Source: Haematococcus lacustris
Taxonomy: Eukaryota > Chlorophyta > Chlorophyceae > Chlamydomonadales > Haematococcaceae
Reading direction: 5' to 3'
DNA length: 64,000 nt
Assembly: GCA_030144725.1 (NCBI GenBank)
Contig: JASKMD010000006.1
Span: forward strand, 8,713,256-8,777,255
The position numbers were made by a program, and so were the translations under genes. This document shows, in pieces, positions 51,269 to 61,835 of this stretch. Within the stretch, counting starts at the first letter, position 1, and every line of letters starts with the position of its first letter. The notes below the pieces were generated by a model. That model worked only from the letters and a program-made list of their open reading frames with translations. It was not told the origin of the DNA and made no database searches.

Positions 51269-53088
51269 GTGGAGACGTGGCGCCATCTGCACCCCTCCAA
51301 GAGAGACCTTACTCACTTCAGCAAGCGTGGGCAGACGGGTGCGCGCCTAGACCGGTGGTATATCTCAGAGGAGCTGGTGCAGTGGCAGATGGACAGCGCC
51401 AACCAGGGGGTGCTGCCTGTGCCCACCGACCACCGACCTGTGTCTGTGGCAGTGTGCCCCCCCGACCTGCCTCTCACCGTCCCCGCTCCCTGGCAGCTGC
51501 ACCCCGCCCACCTTGACAACCCTGACATGCTGGACTGCCTCAAGGACATCCTACAGGCGGAGGCCCAACACCACGGCACTAGGCTGCGAGTCAGCTGGGG
51601 CTGCCTAGGGATGGTCACAGGGCCAGGTGGGCCCGCCTCAAGCAGGGCCTGGCCATGCGTGCCCAGCACTTCCTGCGAGCCCAGCGCCGCGCGCAGCGTG
51701 ACCTGCAGTAGCGTAGGGAGAAGGCGGCGGCAGTGGCCAGGGTTCACCTTGTGCGGCAGCTGCTACGGATTGAGCGAGGGGGGAAGGCTGAGGTGCAGGC
51801 AACGCAGCACCTGGGAGAGGCCGCAGCCCTGGTTGGGGTGGGGGCGAGGGAGCAGGGGGCCCAGCAGTCCCTCCTAGCCAGCGCGGTTCTCGACAGTACT
51901 ACGGCGACCGCTCCTCCTTTTACTTCTACCATCGCGACCAGCCCGCGCACACCTCCACCCTCATCTCCTCTCTCCAGCTCCCTACCCAGCCAGGGCAGCC
52001 AGCAGACCTCACCACGCCGGCCGGGGTGAAGGCTGCGTGCAGGGCTTTCCAGCAGCACTACTCAGCCGCCGAGCCCACCAGAGTCTACGCAACCAAGCCG
52101 GTGGACACAGCTCCGCGCGCCACGCTGCTGGGTAGCCTTACATCCCACCTCACCCCCACCCAGGCAAGGACTGCCAAAGGCCCCGATGGCAGCCCTATGC
52201 TGTCAGAGGAGGAGCTGGGCCGGGCTCTGCAGGGCTGCGCGCACAGCAAGGCCCCGGGGCTAGATGGGCTGCCCATGGAGGTCTACGACTGGCTGTGGGT
52301 GGAGCTGGGGCGGCCGCTGCGGGCCATGTTGCGAGAGGCCCTGGAAGACACCACTGACCCTGCCCCGCTGGCTGAGTTTCTGACCGGCATCGTCACCCTC
52401 GTGCCCAAGGCTGGCAAGCCGAGGGACCAGGTGGCCGGCTACCGCCCCATCACGCTCCTCAACTGCGACGTGCGCCTGGTGGCCAGGGCAGTGGAGGACC
52501 GGCTGCAGCTGCCCTTGGACCTGCTGGTTTCCCCCTCTTAGTCCGCCTTCATCCTGGGCAGGGACATCAGCGACAACGTGCAGTTCCACCTAGACCTGCT
52601 CGAGTACCTGACAACGTGTCTTGAGGCTTGCTCCAGGACACAATGGAGGCCATGGGGCTCTGCCAGGAGGGGCATGTGCGCTGGGCTCAGCTGCTGCACC
52701 GGGGTGCCACGAGCCAGGTGCTGGTCACGGCCACCTCACCGACAGTCCCTGGCAGCCTCTGACCCACAGCCTGCTGGCAGACCCCTCCCGCGGCCTCAGC
52801 ATGTGGGTCATCACCGACCCCACCGCCCCTCCCTCGCGAGGCATCAGCCCGCGGCTGCAAGCTCATGTGGCCGCCCTGGCTGAGCTCAAGCTGTCCCGTG
52901 CCGTGCCCCCCGCTAGCCAATGCTTCTTCTCGGTGATGGCGGAGCAGGCTCGAGGGCAGGAGCAAGGAGGGGCCAGCGGGGTTGGCAGGGGAGGGGGGCG
53001 GGCAAGGGGCAGGGCGGGGGCAGGGGGAGAGGGCGTGGAGGAGGTGGAGGGCATAGAGGAGCAGGGGGCGGGGCTGTTGGGGGCTTAG
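51269..53088 (+). pseudogene. LINE unit p3 (2,228-bp subtype)
   Basis: Endonuclease end 51269-51608, RT fingers 52026-52541 with terminal TAG, C-terminal region to 53088. A one-base deletion near 52728 (GGTCACGGCC for GGTCAACGGCC) changes the frame inside QVLVNGHL and is shared only with p4. A private CTCCGCGC gives P for A. Confidence 0.83.
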
Positions 53089-53496
53089 TGCGCGCCTTTG
53101 GGGGGGTGGGCTAGGCCTTGGGGGGCCTTGGGGTGTTTGGGTGTCAAGGTATCGGGGACTTAGGTGGTCTTGAGTTGAGTAGGTTCCAGGTCGGGGGCAA
53201 GGCTTAGGCTAGTGTGGGTCGTTGCGTGGGAGAGTCTGGGGAGGAGGTTTAGGGCTAGGGTGTAGAGCGAGGGTGTGGGGAGTGTTTGGACGTTGTTCGG
53301 GACGGGGTTGACCTTTGCTGGGGGAGTCTTGACCGCTGTGTTGGGGTGAGGGGTATACGTGGGTGGGGTTTTTCGGTGTGTATGTGTTGTGTGTGGGGAT
53401 GAACCTTGTTCGATGTAGTCTTCTTTCTCATCTTTTCTTTCCCCTTTTCTTCTTCTTCTTGTAATGCTCTTCCTAAAAAAGAGATAGCGGGGTCTG

Positions 53497-55316
53497 GTGG
53501 AGACGTGGCGCCATCTGCACCCCTCCAAGAGAGACCTTACTCACTTCAGCAAGCGTGGGCAGACGGGTGCGCGCCTAGACCGGTGGTATATCTCAGAGGA
53601 GCTGGTGCAGTGGCAGATGGACAGCGCCAACCAGGGGGTGCTGCCTGTGCCCACCGACCACCGACCTGTGTCTGTGGCAGTGTGCCCCCCCGACCTGCCT
53701 CTCACCGTCCCCGCTCCCTGGCAGCTGCACCCCGCCCACCTTGACAACCCTGACATGCTGGACTGCCTCAAGGACATCCTACAGGCGGAGGCCCAACACC
53801 ACGGCACTAGGCTGCGAGTCAGCTGGGGCTGCCTAGGGATGGTCACAGGGCCAGGTGGGCCCGCCTCAAGCAGGGCCTGGCCATGCGTGCCCAGCACTTC
53901 CTGCGAGCCCAGCGCCGCGCGCAGCGTGACCTGCAGTAGCGTAGGGAGAAGGCGGCGGCAGTGGCCAGGGTTCACCTTGTGCGGCAGCTGCTACGGATTG
54001 AGCGAGGGGGGAAGGCTGAGGTGCAGGCAACGCAGCACCTGGGAGAGGCCGCAGCCCTGGTTGGGGTGGGGGCGAGGGAGCAGGGGGCCCAGCAGTCCCT
54101 CCTAGCCAGCGCGGTTCTCGACAGTACTACGGCGACCGCTCCTCCTTTTACTTCTACCATCGCGACCAGCCCGCGCACACCTCCACCCTCATCTCCTCTC
54201 TCCAGCTCCCTACCCAGCCAGGGCAGCCAGCAGACCTCACCACGCCGGCCGGGGTGAAGGCTGCGTGCAGGGCTTTCCAGCAGCACTACTCAGCCGCCGA
54301 GCCCACCAGAGTCTACGCAACCAAGCCGGTGGACACAGCTGCGCGCGCCACGCTGCTGGGTAGCCTTACATCCCACCTCACCCCCACCCAGGCAAGGACT
54401 GCCAAAGGCCCCGATGGCAGCCCTATGCTGTCAGAGGAGGAGCTGGGCCGGGCTCTGCAGGGCTGCGCGCACAGCAAGGCCCCGGGGCTAGATGGGCTGC
54501 CCATGGAGGTCTACGACTGGCTGTGGGTGGAGCTGGGGCGGCCGCTGCGGGCCATGTTGCGAGAGGCCCTGGAAGACACCACTGACCCTGCCCCGCTGGC
54601 TGAGTTTCTGACCGGCATCGTCACCCTCGTGCCCAAGGCTGGCAAGCCGAGGGACCAGGTGGCCGGCTACCGCCCCATCACGCTCCTCAACTGCGACGTG
54701 CGCCTGGTGGCCAGGGCAGTGGAGGACCGGCTGCAGCTGCCCTTGGACCTGCTGGTTTCCCCCTCTTAGTCCGCCTTCATCCTCGGCAGGGACATCAGCG
54801 ACAACGTGCAGTTCCACCTAGACCTGCTCGAGTACCTGACAACGTGTCTTGAGGCTTGCTCCAGGACACAATGGAGGCCATGGGGCTCTGCCAGGAGGGG
54901 CATGTGCGCTGGGCTCAGCTGCTGCACCGGGGTGCCACGAGCCAGGTGCTGGTCACGGCCACCTCACCGACAGTCCCTGGCAGCCTCTGACCCACAGCCT
55001 GCTGGCAGACCCCTCCCGCGGCCTCAGCATGTGGGTCATCACCGACCCCACCGCCCCTCCCTCGCGAGGCATCAGCCCGCGGCTGCAAGCTCATGTGGCC
55101 GCCCTGGCTGAGCTCAAGCTGTCCCGTGCCGTGCCCCCCGCTAGCCAATGCTTCTTCTCGGTGATGGCGGAGCAGGCTCGAGGGCAGGAGCAAGGAGGGG
55201 CCAGCGGGGTTGGCAGGGGAGGGGGGCGGGCAAGGGGCAGGGCGGGGGCAGGGGGAGAGGGCGTGGAGGAGGTGGAGGGCATAGAGGAGCAGGGGGCGGG
55301 GCTGTTGGGGTCTTAG
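53497..55316 (+). pseudogene. LINE unit p4 (2,228-bp subtype)
   Basis: Endonuclease end 53497-53836, RT fingers 54254-54769 with terminal TAG, C-terminal region to 55316. It shares the one-base deletion and AGGACTGCC variant with p3. It ends GGGTCTTAG instead of GGGGCTTAG. Confidence 0.83.
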
Positions 55317-55724
55317 TGCGCGCCTTTGGGGGGGTGGGCTAGGCCTTGGGGGGCCTTGGGGTGTTTGGGTGTCAAGGTATCGGGGACTTAGGTGGTCTTG
55401 AGTTGAGTAGGTTCCAGGTCGGGGGCAAGGCTTAGGCTAGTGTGGGTCGTTGCGTGGGAGAGTCTGGGGAGGAGGTTTAGGGCTAGGGTGTAGAGCGAGG
55501 GTGTGGGGAGTGTTTGAACGTTGTTCGGGACGGGGTTGACCTTTGCTGGGGGAGTCTTGACCGCTGTGTTGGGGTGAGGGGTATATGTGGGTGGGGTTTT
55601 TCGGTGTGTATGTGTTGTGTGTGGGGATGAACCTTGTTCGATGTAGTCTTCTTTCTCATCTTTTCTTTCCCCTTTTCTTCTTCTTCTTGTAATGCTCTTC
55701 CTAAAAAAGAGATAGCGGGGTCTG

Positions 55725-56989
55725 GTGGAGACGTGGCGCCATCTGCACCCCTCCAAGAGAGACCTTACTCACTTCAGCAAGCGTGGGCAGAGGGGTGCGC
55801 GCCTAGACCGGTGGTATATCTCAGAGGAGCTGGTGCAGTGGCAGATGGACAGCGCCAACCAGGGGGTGCTGCCTGTGCCCACCGAACACCGACCCGTGTC
55901 TGTGGCAGTGTGCCCCCCCGACCTGCCTCTCACCGTCCCCGCTCCCTGGCAGCTGCACCCCGCCCACCTTGACAACCCTGACATGCTGGACTGCCTCAAG
56001 GACATCCTACAGGCGGAGGCCCAACACCACGGCACCAGGCTGCGAGTCAGCTGGGGCTGCCTAGGGATGGTCACAGGGCCAGGTGGGCCCGCCTCAAGCA
56101 GGGCCTGGCCATGCGTGCCCAGCACTTCCTGCGAGCCCAGCGCCGCGCGCAGCGTGACCTGCAGTAGCGTAGGGAGAAGGCGGCGGCAGTGGCCAGGGCT
56201 CACCTTGTGCGGCAGCTGCTACGGACTGAGCGAGGGGGGAAGGCTGAGGTGCAGGCAACGCAGCACCTGGGAGAGGCCGCAGCCCTGGTTGGGGTGGGGG
56301 CGAGGGAGCAGGGGGCCCAGCAGTCCCTCCTAGCCAGCGCGGTTCTCGACAGTACTACGGCGACCGCTCCTCCTTTTACTTCTACCATCGCGACCAGCCC
56401 GCGCACACCCCCACCCTCATCTCCTCTCTCCAGCTCCCTACCCAGCCAGGGCAGCCAGCAGACCTCACCACGCCGGCCGGGGTGAAGGCTGCGTGCAGGG
56501 CTTTCCAGCAGCACTACTCAGCCGCCGAGCCCACCAGAGTCTACGCAACCAAGCCGGTGGACACAGCTGCGCGCGCCACGCTGCTGGGCAGCCTTACATC
56601 CCACCTCACCCCCACCCAGGCTAGGGCTGCCAAAGGCCCCGATGGCAGCCCTATGCTGTCAGAGGAGGAGCTGGGCCGGGCTGTGCAGGGCTGCGCGCAC
56701 AGCAAGGCCCCGGGGCTAGATGGGCTGCCCATGGAGGTCTACGACCGGCTGTGGGTGGAGCTGGGGCGGCCGCTGCGGGCCATGTTGCGAGAGGCCCTGG
56801 AAGACACCACTGACCCCGCCCCGCTGGCTGAGTTCCTGACCGGCATCATCATCACCCTCGTGCCCAAGGCTGGCAAGCCGAGGGACCAGGTGGCCGGCTA
56901 CCGCCCCATCACGCTCCTCAACTGCGACGTGCGCCTGGTGGCCAGGGCAGTGGAGGACCGGCTGCAGCTGCCCTTGCACCTGCTGGTGT
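55725..56989 (+). pseudogene. LINE unit p5 (cut by gap)
   Basis: Endonuclease end 55725-56064 and RT fingers 56482-56989. It carries the extra ATC, CCTTGCACC, GACCCCGCC and CCCAGGCTAGGG variants found in the inverted copy 37580-38535. One difference was seen (GGGCTGTGCAG here, GGGCTCTGCAG there). Confidence 0.82.
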
Positions 56990-57489
56990 NNNNNNNNNNN
57001 NNNNNNNNNNNNNNNNNNNNNNNNNNNNNNNNNNNNNNNNNNNNNNNNNNNNNNNNNNNNNNNNNNNNNNNNNNNNNNNNNNNNNNNNNNNNNNNNNNNN
57101 NNNNNNNNNNNNNNNNNNNNNNNNNNNNNNNNNNNNNNNNNNNNNNNNNNNNNNNNNNNNNNNNNNNNNNNNNNNNNNNNNNNNNNNNNNNNNNNNNNNN
57201 NNNNNNNNNNNNNNNNNNNNNNNNNNNNNNNNNNNNNNNNNNNNNNNNNNNNNNNNNNNNNNNNNNNNNNNNNNNNNNNNNNNNNNNNNNNNNNNNNNNN
57301 NNNNNNNNNNNNNNNNNNNNNNNNNNNNNNNNNNNNNNNNNNNNNNNNNNNNNNNNNNNNNNNNNNNNNNNNNNNNNNNNNNNNNNNNNNNNNNNNNNNN
57401 NNNNNNNNNNNNNNNNNNNNNNNNNNNNNNNNNNNNNNNNNNNNNNNNNNNNNNNNNNNNNNNNNNNNNNNNNNNNNNNNNNNNNNNNN
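56990..57489. other. Assembly gap, exactly 500 N
   Basis: Separates the LINE array from the recombinase array. Both flanks are repeats and both overlap other contig ends in this window. Confidence 0.99.
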
Positions 57490-58338
57490 AAGAGGTTGAT
57501 GTAATAAAGGCTCATCACCACATCATGAAACCTGTCACATCCTGAACTATTGACACTCGTGTAAAAGATGCCACTATTGGTGCCACCTAAGGGTACTTTT
57601 TTATTAGCTGGCTGGCTTCTATTGTCCATTTGCAAGCCAGCGCACTTTAAAAAAAAATCAAATCTCAGTGGTTGATGAGATACCGTGTGCCTGTCATTCA
57701 GTGCTGAATGCCTAGGCTTAATGCCTATCAGTACTGACTGCTTGTAAGTACTGACTGCTTGTCAGTACTGAATACTTGTCAGTACTGACTGCTTGTCAGT
57801 AATGAATACTTGTCAGTCCTGAATGACCATAATTTATTACTAATGGCCTGTCAGTACTGCCTGCCTGTCAGCACTGAATACCGTTCAGTGCTGAATGACC
57901 GTTACTTCCGACAAATGGACTGTCAGTACTGACAGTTATTCAGTACTGACAGTTGGTAACTCATCAACAAATGCTTGTCAGTATTGAAAACCTATCATTT
58001 ATTAATGTATGTCTGAGGGGCTAGGGGTAGGGCTAGGGCTTGGGTTAGGGCTAGGGCTAGGACTAGGGCTAGGGCAAGGGCTAGGGCTAGGGCTAGGGCT
58101 AGAGCTAGGGCTAGGGCTAGGGCTAGGGCTAAGGCTAGAGTCGGAGCTATGGATTTGGGAGAATTGATAACATCAGCGATTACAATGTACACCTGTCAGC
58201 ACTGACAAATGCGCGCACACATACTCCCACATCTGCATCATGCGCGCATACTCCCGCATCTTCTTAGCAGCCTCCTCAATGTTGGCAGCGATGGTGGCTG
58301 CGTTTCTTGCTCTCTCCCCCGCTGGCATGCTCGGCCTC

Positions 58339-58419
58339 GCAGTTCCTCGTGAACGCTCTCGACCTCCGCCAGGGGCCTCCGGCCCCTGGCGTCGGTCTCG
58401 AGCGTTCACTCGGAACTGC
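58339..58419. repeat. GC-rich hairpin element (unit 5)
   Basis: The same hairpin as 7830-7910, arms and TC/TC mismatches unchanged. Confidence 0.88.
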
Positions 58420-58696
58420 TTCGGCCTCGGTCGTTTACAAACCCGGAAAAGGTTCGGTGTTGCAGTTATCCTCATCGTAACAAGGGCAACCGACGGCTAA
58501 TTATGTCCTAACCGTCAATTATAGGCAACCGTCAATTATAGGCAACCGTCAATTATAGCTTACCGTCAATTATAGCTAACCGCCAATTATAAGCAACCGC
58601 CAATTATGCCCAAGCGCCAACTACACGCAAACGTCAATCATAACCTTCCATCTCTTCAAGCCCTCACGCATCATCCTGCCACCCTCACCAAGACTA

Positions 58697-60017
58697 TTAT
58701 GGTAACATGTTGCGCTCCATGCGCTTCATGCGCTTCATCATGCGCTCAATAGAGGCTTGCTGCAGCTGATGCATTTGCTGCATTTGCATGCTCTGCATCA
58801 TTGCAAAGCTACCTTGCATGCTCTGCATCTGAGCTTCCAAATGATGGCCAACATAACCCATAGACGGTTGGGCCACACTTTGCACAAAAAAGGCTGAGTG
58901 CCACCTGGCATGCCAAAGACCTGAGGAGGATAGGGCACCATGAACACCGAAGATGAGCTGCCACTTGCGGCACAAGGCTGAGCCGCACTTGGCACAACCA
59001 CAGACTGAGCACCAGCATGAAACAGGAGCGGAGATGCACCATGCACGCTGCCTTGACCCGTAAAAGACAGACCACATGCGGGTGATGAGGTGGGGAGAGC
59101 CATGGGAGGGCTGGGAGGGCTGGGAGGGCTGGGAGGTGGTGGGGGAGCAGGCACTGTTCCCACGGCCGGTGATGAAGGCGAGCTTAGAGCCAGAGGAGAA
59201 GGCAAAGCTGCGGGTGTGGAAGACACCTCTACACCACCCCCCACATGAGCTGCCACCACAGTAGAGGCACTGACATGGGTCGCGTTGCTGCTGTTGACAG
59301 CAACATCGGAGGGGGTGATGGCTGCCATCATGGCTGCAGTTGCCTGTCCGCGCTTGGCTGTGCCATGCACGGTGTACGACTTCATGCTGCCAGGATCAGC
59401 CCAACCACCCATAGACTGTCGGAAGGCATCAGGGAAATCAGCAACACCCGTCGCCCCTGTGCGCTTCATGGAATGAGAAGTAAAGGACTCCTCCTCAGTA
59501 TCAAACATGCTGGAGACACGGCTCTTCAAACTGTGCTCACCGACTTTTTGGTTGCAGTACCACTTGCCGCTGACCTCGTAGGCAGGGTTAGGCTTGATGA
59601 ATAAACCAGCAGCATCTGCAGGGAGCTTGTTGAGAAGAAGGTCCAGTGCCACAACCGGGCAGCTCTGAAAAAAACAGAAAAACATAAAGGGGTTGATACA
59701 CCACACCATGACTAATTGATACGCCACACCATGACCATGACCTTGCCACACGTGACTGAAGAGGACATGCAAAGGCACAACCAACAAGAGCAATCACGCC
59801 TCACCTTGGCTTCGGCAAGCTGGTTGCCCACGCGGATGGTGTTGGAGTTGGGCACCACCTCCTTGGGCTCAGGCGGGTTGTTGGCACCACGCAAACCACC
59901 CTGATGGTTCTTGCACGCAAAAGGGTCCACCACAAACTTGAAGCCCGGAGGAGTGTCAGCCACCACCACCTTGGTGAAGTGCTTGGGCTCCAAAGCATGG
60001 AGTTCCTTGCCACGCAT
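58697..60017 (-). CDS. Crypton-like tyrosine recombinase, copy 5
   Basis: Exon 1 60017-59805, exon 2 59664-58798 in the first frame, better tail to 58697. One coding difference in exon 1 was seen: CACGCAT for CGCGCAT on plus at about 60011, changing RGKEL to RGKEL with a synonymous or start-adjacent codon change. Its upstream sequence (copy 6) is the only one continuing into unique DNA beyond 60916, so this is the best copy for finding the gene's 5' exons. Confidence 0.63.
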
Positions 60018-60073
60018 CTGTAAAAGCATGACAAGCATGATAAGAATGTGAACAAAATGAACTATGCTTGATA

Positions 60074-60916
60074 GTAAGAGGTTGATGTAATAAAGGCTCA
60101 TCACCACATCATGAAACCTGTCACATCCTGAACTATTGACACTCGTGTAAAAGATGCCACTATTGGTGCCACCTAAGGGTACTTTTTTATTAGCTGGCTG
60201 GCTTCTATTGTCCATTTGCAAGCCAGCGCACTTTAAAAAAAAATCAAATCTCAGTGGTTGATGAGATACCGTGTGCCTGTCATTCAGTGTTGAATGCCTA
60301 GGCTTAATGCCTATCAGTACTGACTGCTTGTAAGTACTGACTGCTTGTCAGTACTGAATACTTGTCAGTACTGACTGCTTGTCAGTAATGAATACTTGTC
60401 AGTCCTGAATGACCATAATTTATTACTAATGGCCTGTCAGTACTGCCTGCCTGTCAGCACTGAATACCGTTCAGTGCTGAATGACCGTTACTTCCGACAA
60501 ATGGACTGTCAGTACTGACAGTTATTCAGTACTGACAGTTGGTAACTCATCAACAAATGCTTGTCAGTATTGAAAACCTATCATTTATTAATGTATGTCT
60601 GAGGGGCTAGGGGTAGGGCTAGGGCTTGGGTTAGGGCTAGGGCTAGGACTAGGGCTAGGGCAAGGGCTAGGGCTAGGGCTAGGGCTAGAGCTAGGGCTAG
60701 GGCTAGGGCTAGGGCTAAGGCTAGAGTCGGAGCTATGGATTTGGGAGAATTGATAACATCAGCGATTACAATGTACACCTGTCAGCACTGACAAATGCGC
60801 GCACACATACTCCCACATCTGCATCATGCGCGCATACTCCTGCATCTTCTTAGCAGCCTCCTCAATGTTGGCAGCGATGGTGGCTGCGTTTCTTGCTCTC
60901 TCCCCCGCTGGCATGC
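60074..60916 (-). repeat. 2.59-kb recombinase unit, copy 6 (partial; array edge)
   Basis: Holds the CAGTACTG array (about 60265-60576), TAGGGC array (about 60601-60730) and the MPAGERARN frame. At GCTGGCATGC (ending 60916) it leaves the other units, which continue into the hairpin, and enters unrelated DNA. One private base is CAGTGTTGAATG near 60287. Confidence 0.9.
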
Positions 60917-61124
60917 CAGACCGCAATGGCGGATCGTTGGCTGCTGGTTGCTCCCAGTCATGATGCCTCGGAATACTGATTGCCAGGCGTACTTGATACA
61001 ATGCATGAGGTCCTCCATGATCTAGCCCCTGCCAGGTGGAACGCAGCACTAGATTCATAGTGAGAAACAGATGTGGATAGCACCCTAACCCCATCCCTAA
61101 CCCAATGACAACACTAGTAAGCAC
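60759..61124 (-). CDS. Possible upstream exon of the recombinase gene
   Basis: An open minus-strand frame of 121 codons. The second half (MPAGERARNAATIAANIEE then AKKMQEYARMMQMWEYVCAH) looks like an amphipathic helix and is kept in every unit. The first half, from DHGGPHALYQVRLAI to AANDPPLRSG, is found only here. It is upstream of copy 5 in the correct orientation. Splice sites joining it to exon 1 at 60017 were not proven, and it could be unrelated. Confidence 0.25.
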   Translation of the reverse strand: MLTSVVIGLGMGLGCYPHLFLTMNLVLRSTWQGLDHGGPHALYQVRLAISIPRHHDWEQPAANDPPLRSGMPAGERARNAATIAANIEEAAKKMQEYARMMQMWEYVCAHLSVLTGVHCNR

Positions 61125-61139
61125 TAACAGCTTTATGTG

Positions 61140-61610
61140 CTACCACATACCAGCACTGTCAAGTTCAACTAGTCAGCACTGTCAACCTGTCAGCACTGAC
61201 AGCCTGTATGCACTGACACATTATCAGCACTGACATCTAGTCAGCACTGACAGCTTGTCAGCAATGAAAAAATTATCAGCACTGACAACCTGACAGCACT
61301 GTAAACCAGTTAGCACTGACAAACTATCAGCACTGTCAACCTGTCAGCACTGATAAATTAGCAGCACTGACAACCTGTCAGCACTGATAAATTCGCAGCA
61401 CTGACAACCTGTCAGCACTGATAAATTATCAGCACTGACAAATGATTAAGGACTGACAGATTATCAGTGCTGACAACTTATCAGCACTGACAACCTGTCA
61501 GCACTGATATTTCATTAAGGACTGACAGATTATCAGCACTGACAACCTGTAAGCACTGACAGCCTGATCAGCACTGACAGCACTAGCAGCCTTTTTATAT
61601 CTGACAGCAT
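61140..61610. repeat. 17-bp-period array with CAGCACTGACA core
   Basis: Units such as CCTGTCAGCACTGACAA and ATTATCAGCACTGACAA. Core starts at 61396, 61413 and 61430 show exact 17-bp spacing. Repeats are less regular at the two ends. Confidence 0.9.
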
Positions 61611-61619
61611 ATAACTGAC

Positions 61620-61835
61620 TGGCAGCACAGGGGGGGGCAACAGCAGCATCAAGGGGGGCAGCAGCAGGGGGTCGACAGAAGCAACAGGGGGGCCAGCAGC
61701 AGCAGTAGGGGGGGCAGCAGCAGTAGAAGGGGAGGGGCAACAGCAGCGGCAGCGGGGGGGGCAGCAGCCTCCGTGGCAACAACATCCGTGGCAGCAGCAT
61801 CCGTGGCAGCAACATCCGTGCCAGCAGCAGCAGCA
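61620..61835. repeat. CAG/GGGGGG block 3
   Basis: GGGGGGGCAGCAGCAG-type sequence followed by four GGCAGCAGCATCCGT-like units (61765-61820). On the minus strand it is a CTG/CCCCCC block followed by a 17-bp array, as at 32281-32830 and 33305-34566. Confidence 0.88.

Larger units (their letters stand above)
45157..56989 (+). repeat. Plus-strand array of the 2,229-bp defective LINE
   Basis: Six units: 45157-46794 (5' part displaced by Ty3-B), 46795-49023, 49024-51252, 51253-53480, 53481-55708 and 55709-56989 (cut by a gap). Every joint is TGTAATGCTCTTCCT plus A6 running into the endonuclease region. Periods are 2,229, 2,229, 2,228 and 2,228. Units share the same deletions and stop codons, so a dead element was amplified. 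Confidence 0.93.
57490..60073 (-). repeat. 2.59-kb recombinase unit, copy 5
   Basis: Starts two bases into the unit at the gap edge. Contents: CAGTACTG array about 57679-57990, TAGGGC about 58015-58144, hairpin 58339-58419, CAATTATAG array about 58510-58619, recombinase gene 58697-60017. No difference from copy 4 was noticed over the shared part. Confidence 0.92.

Noticed and set aside
60824..61018. pogo/Tc1-type transposase end (frame with KYAWQSVF and TIRHCG)
   Set aside because: The resemblance to the AW..V...TI.NC pattern is short, the overlapping frame is equally plausible, and no DDE motifs are nearby.
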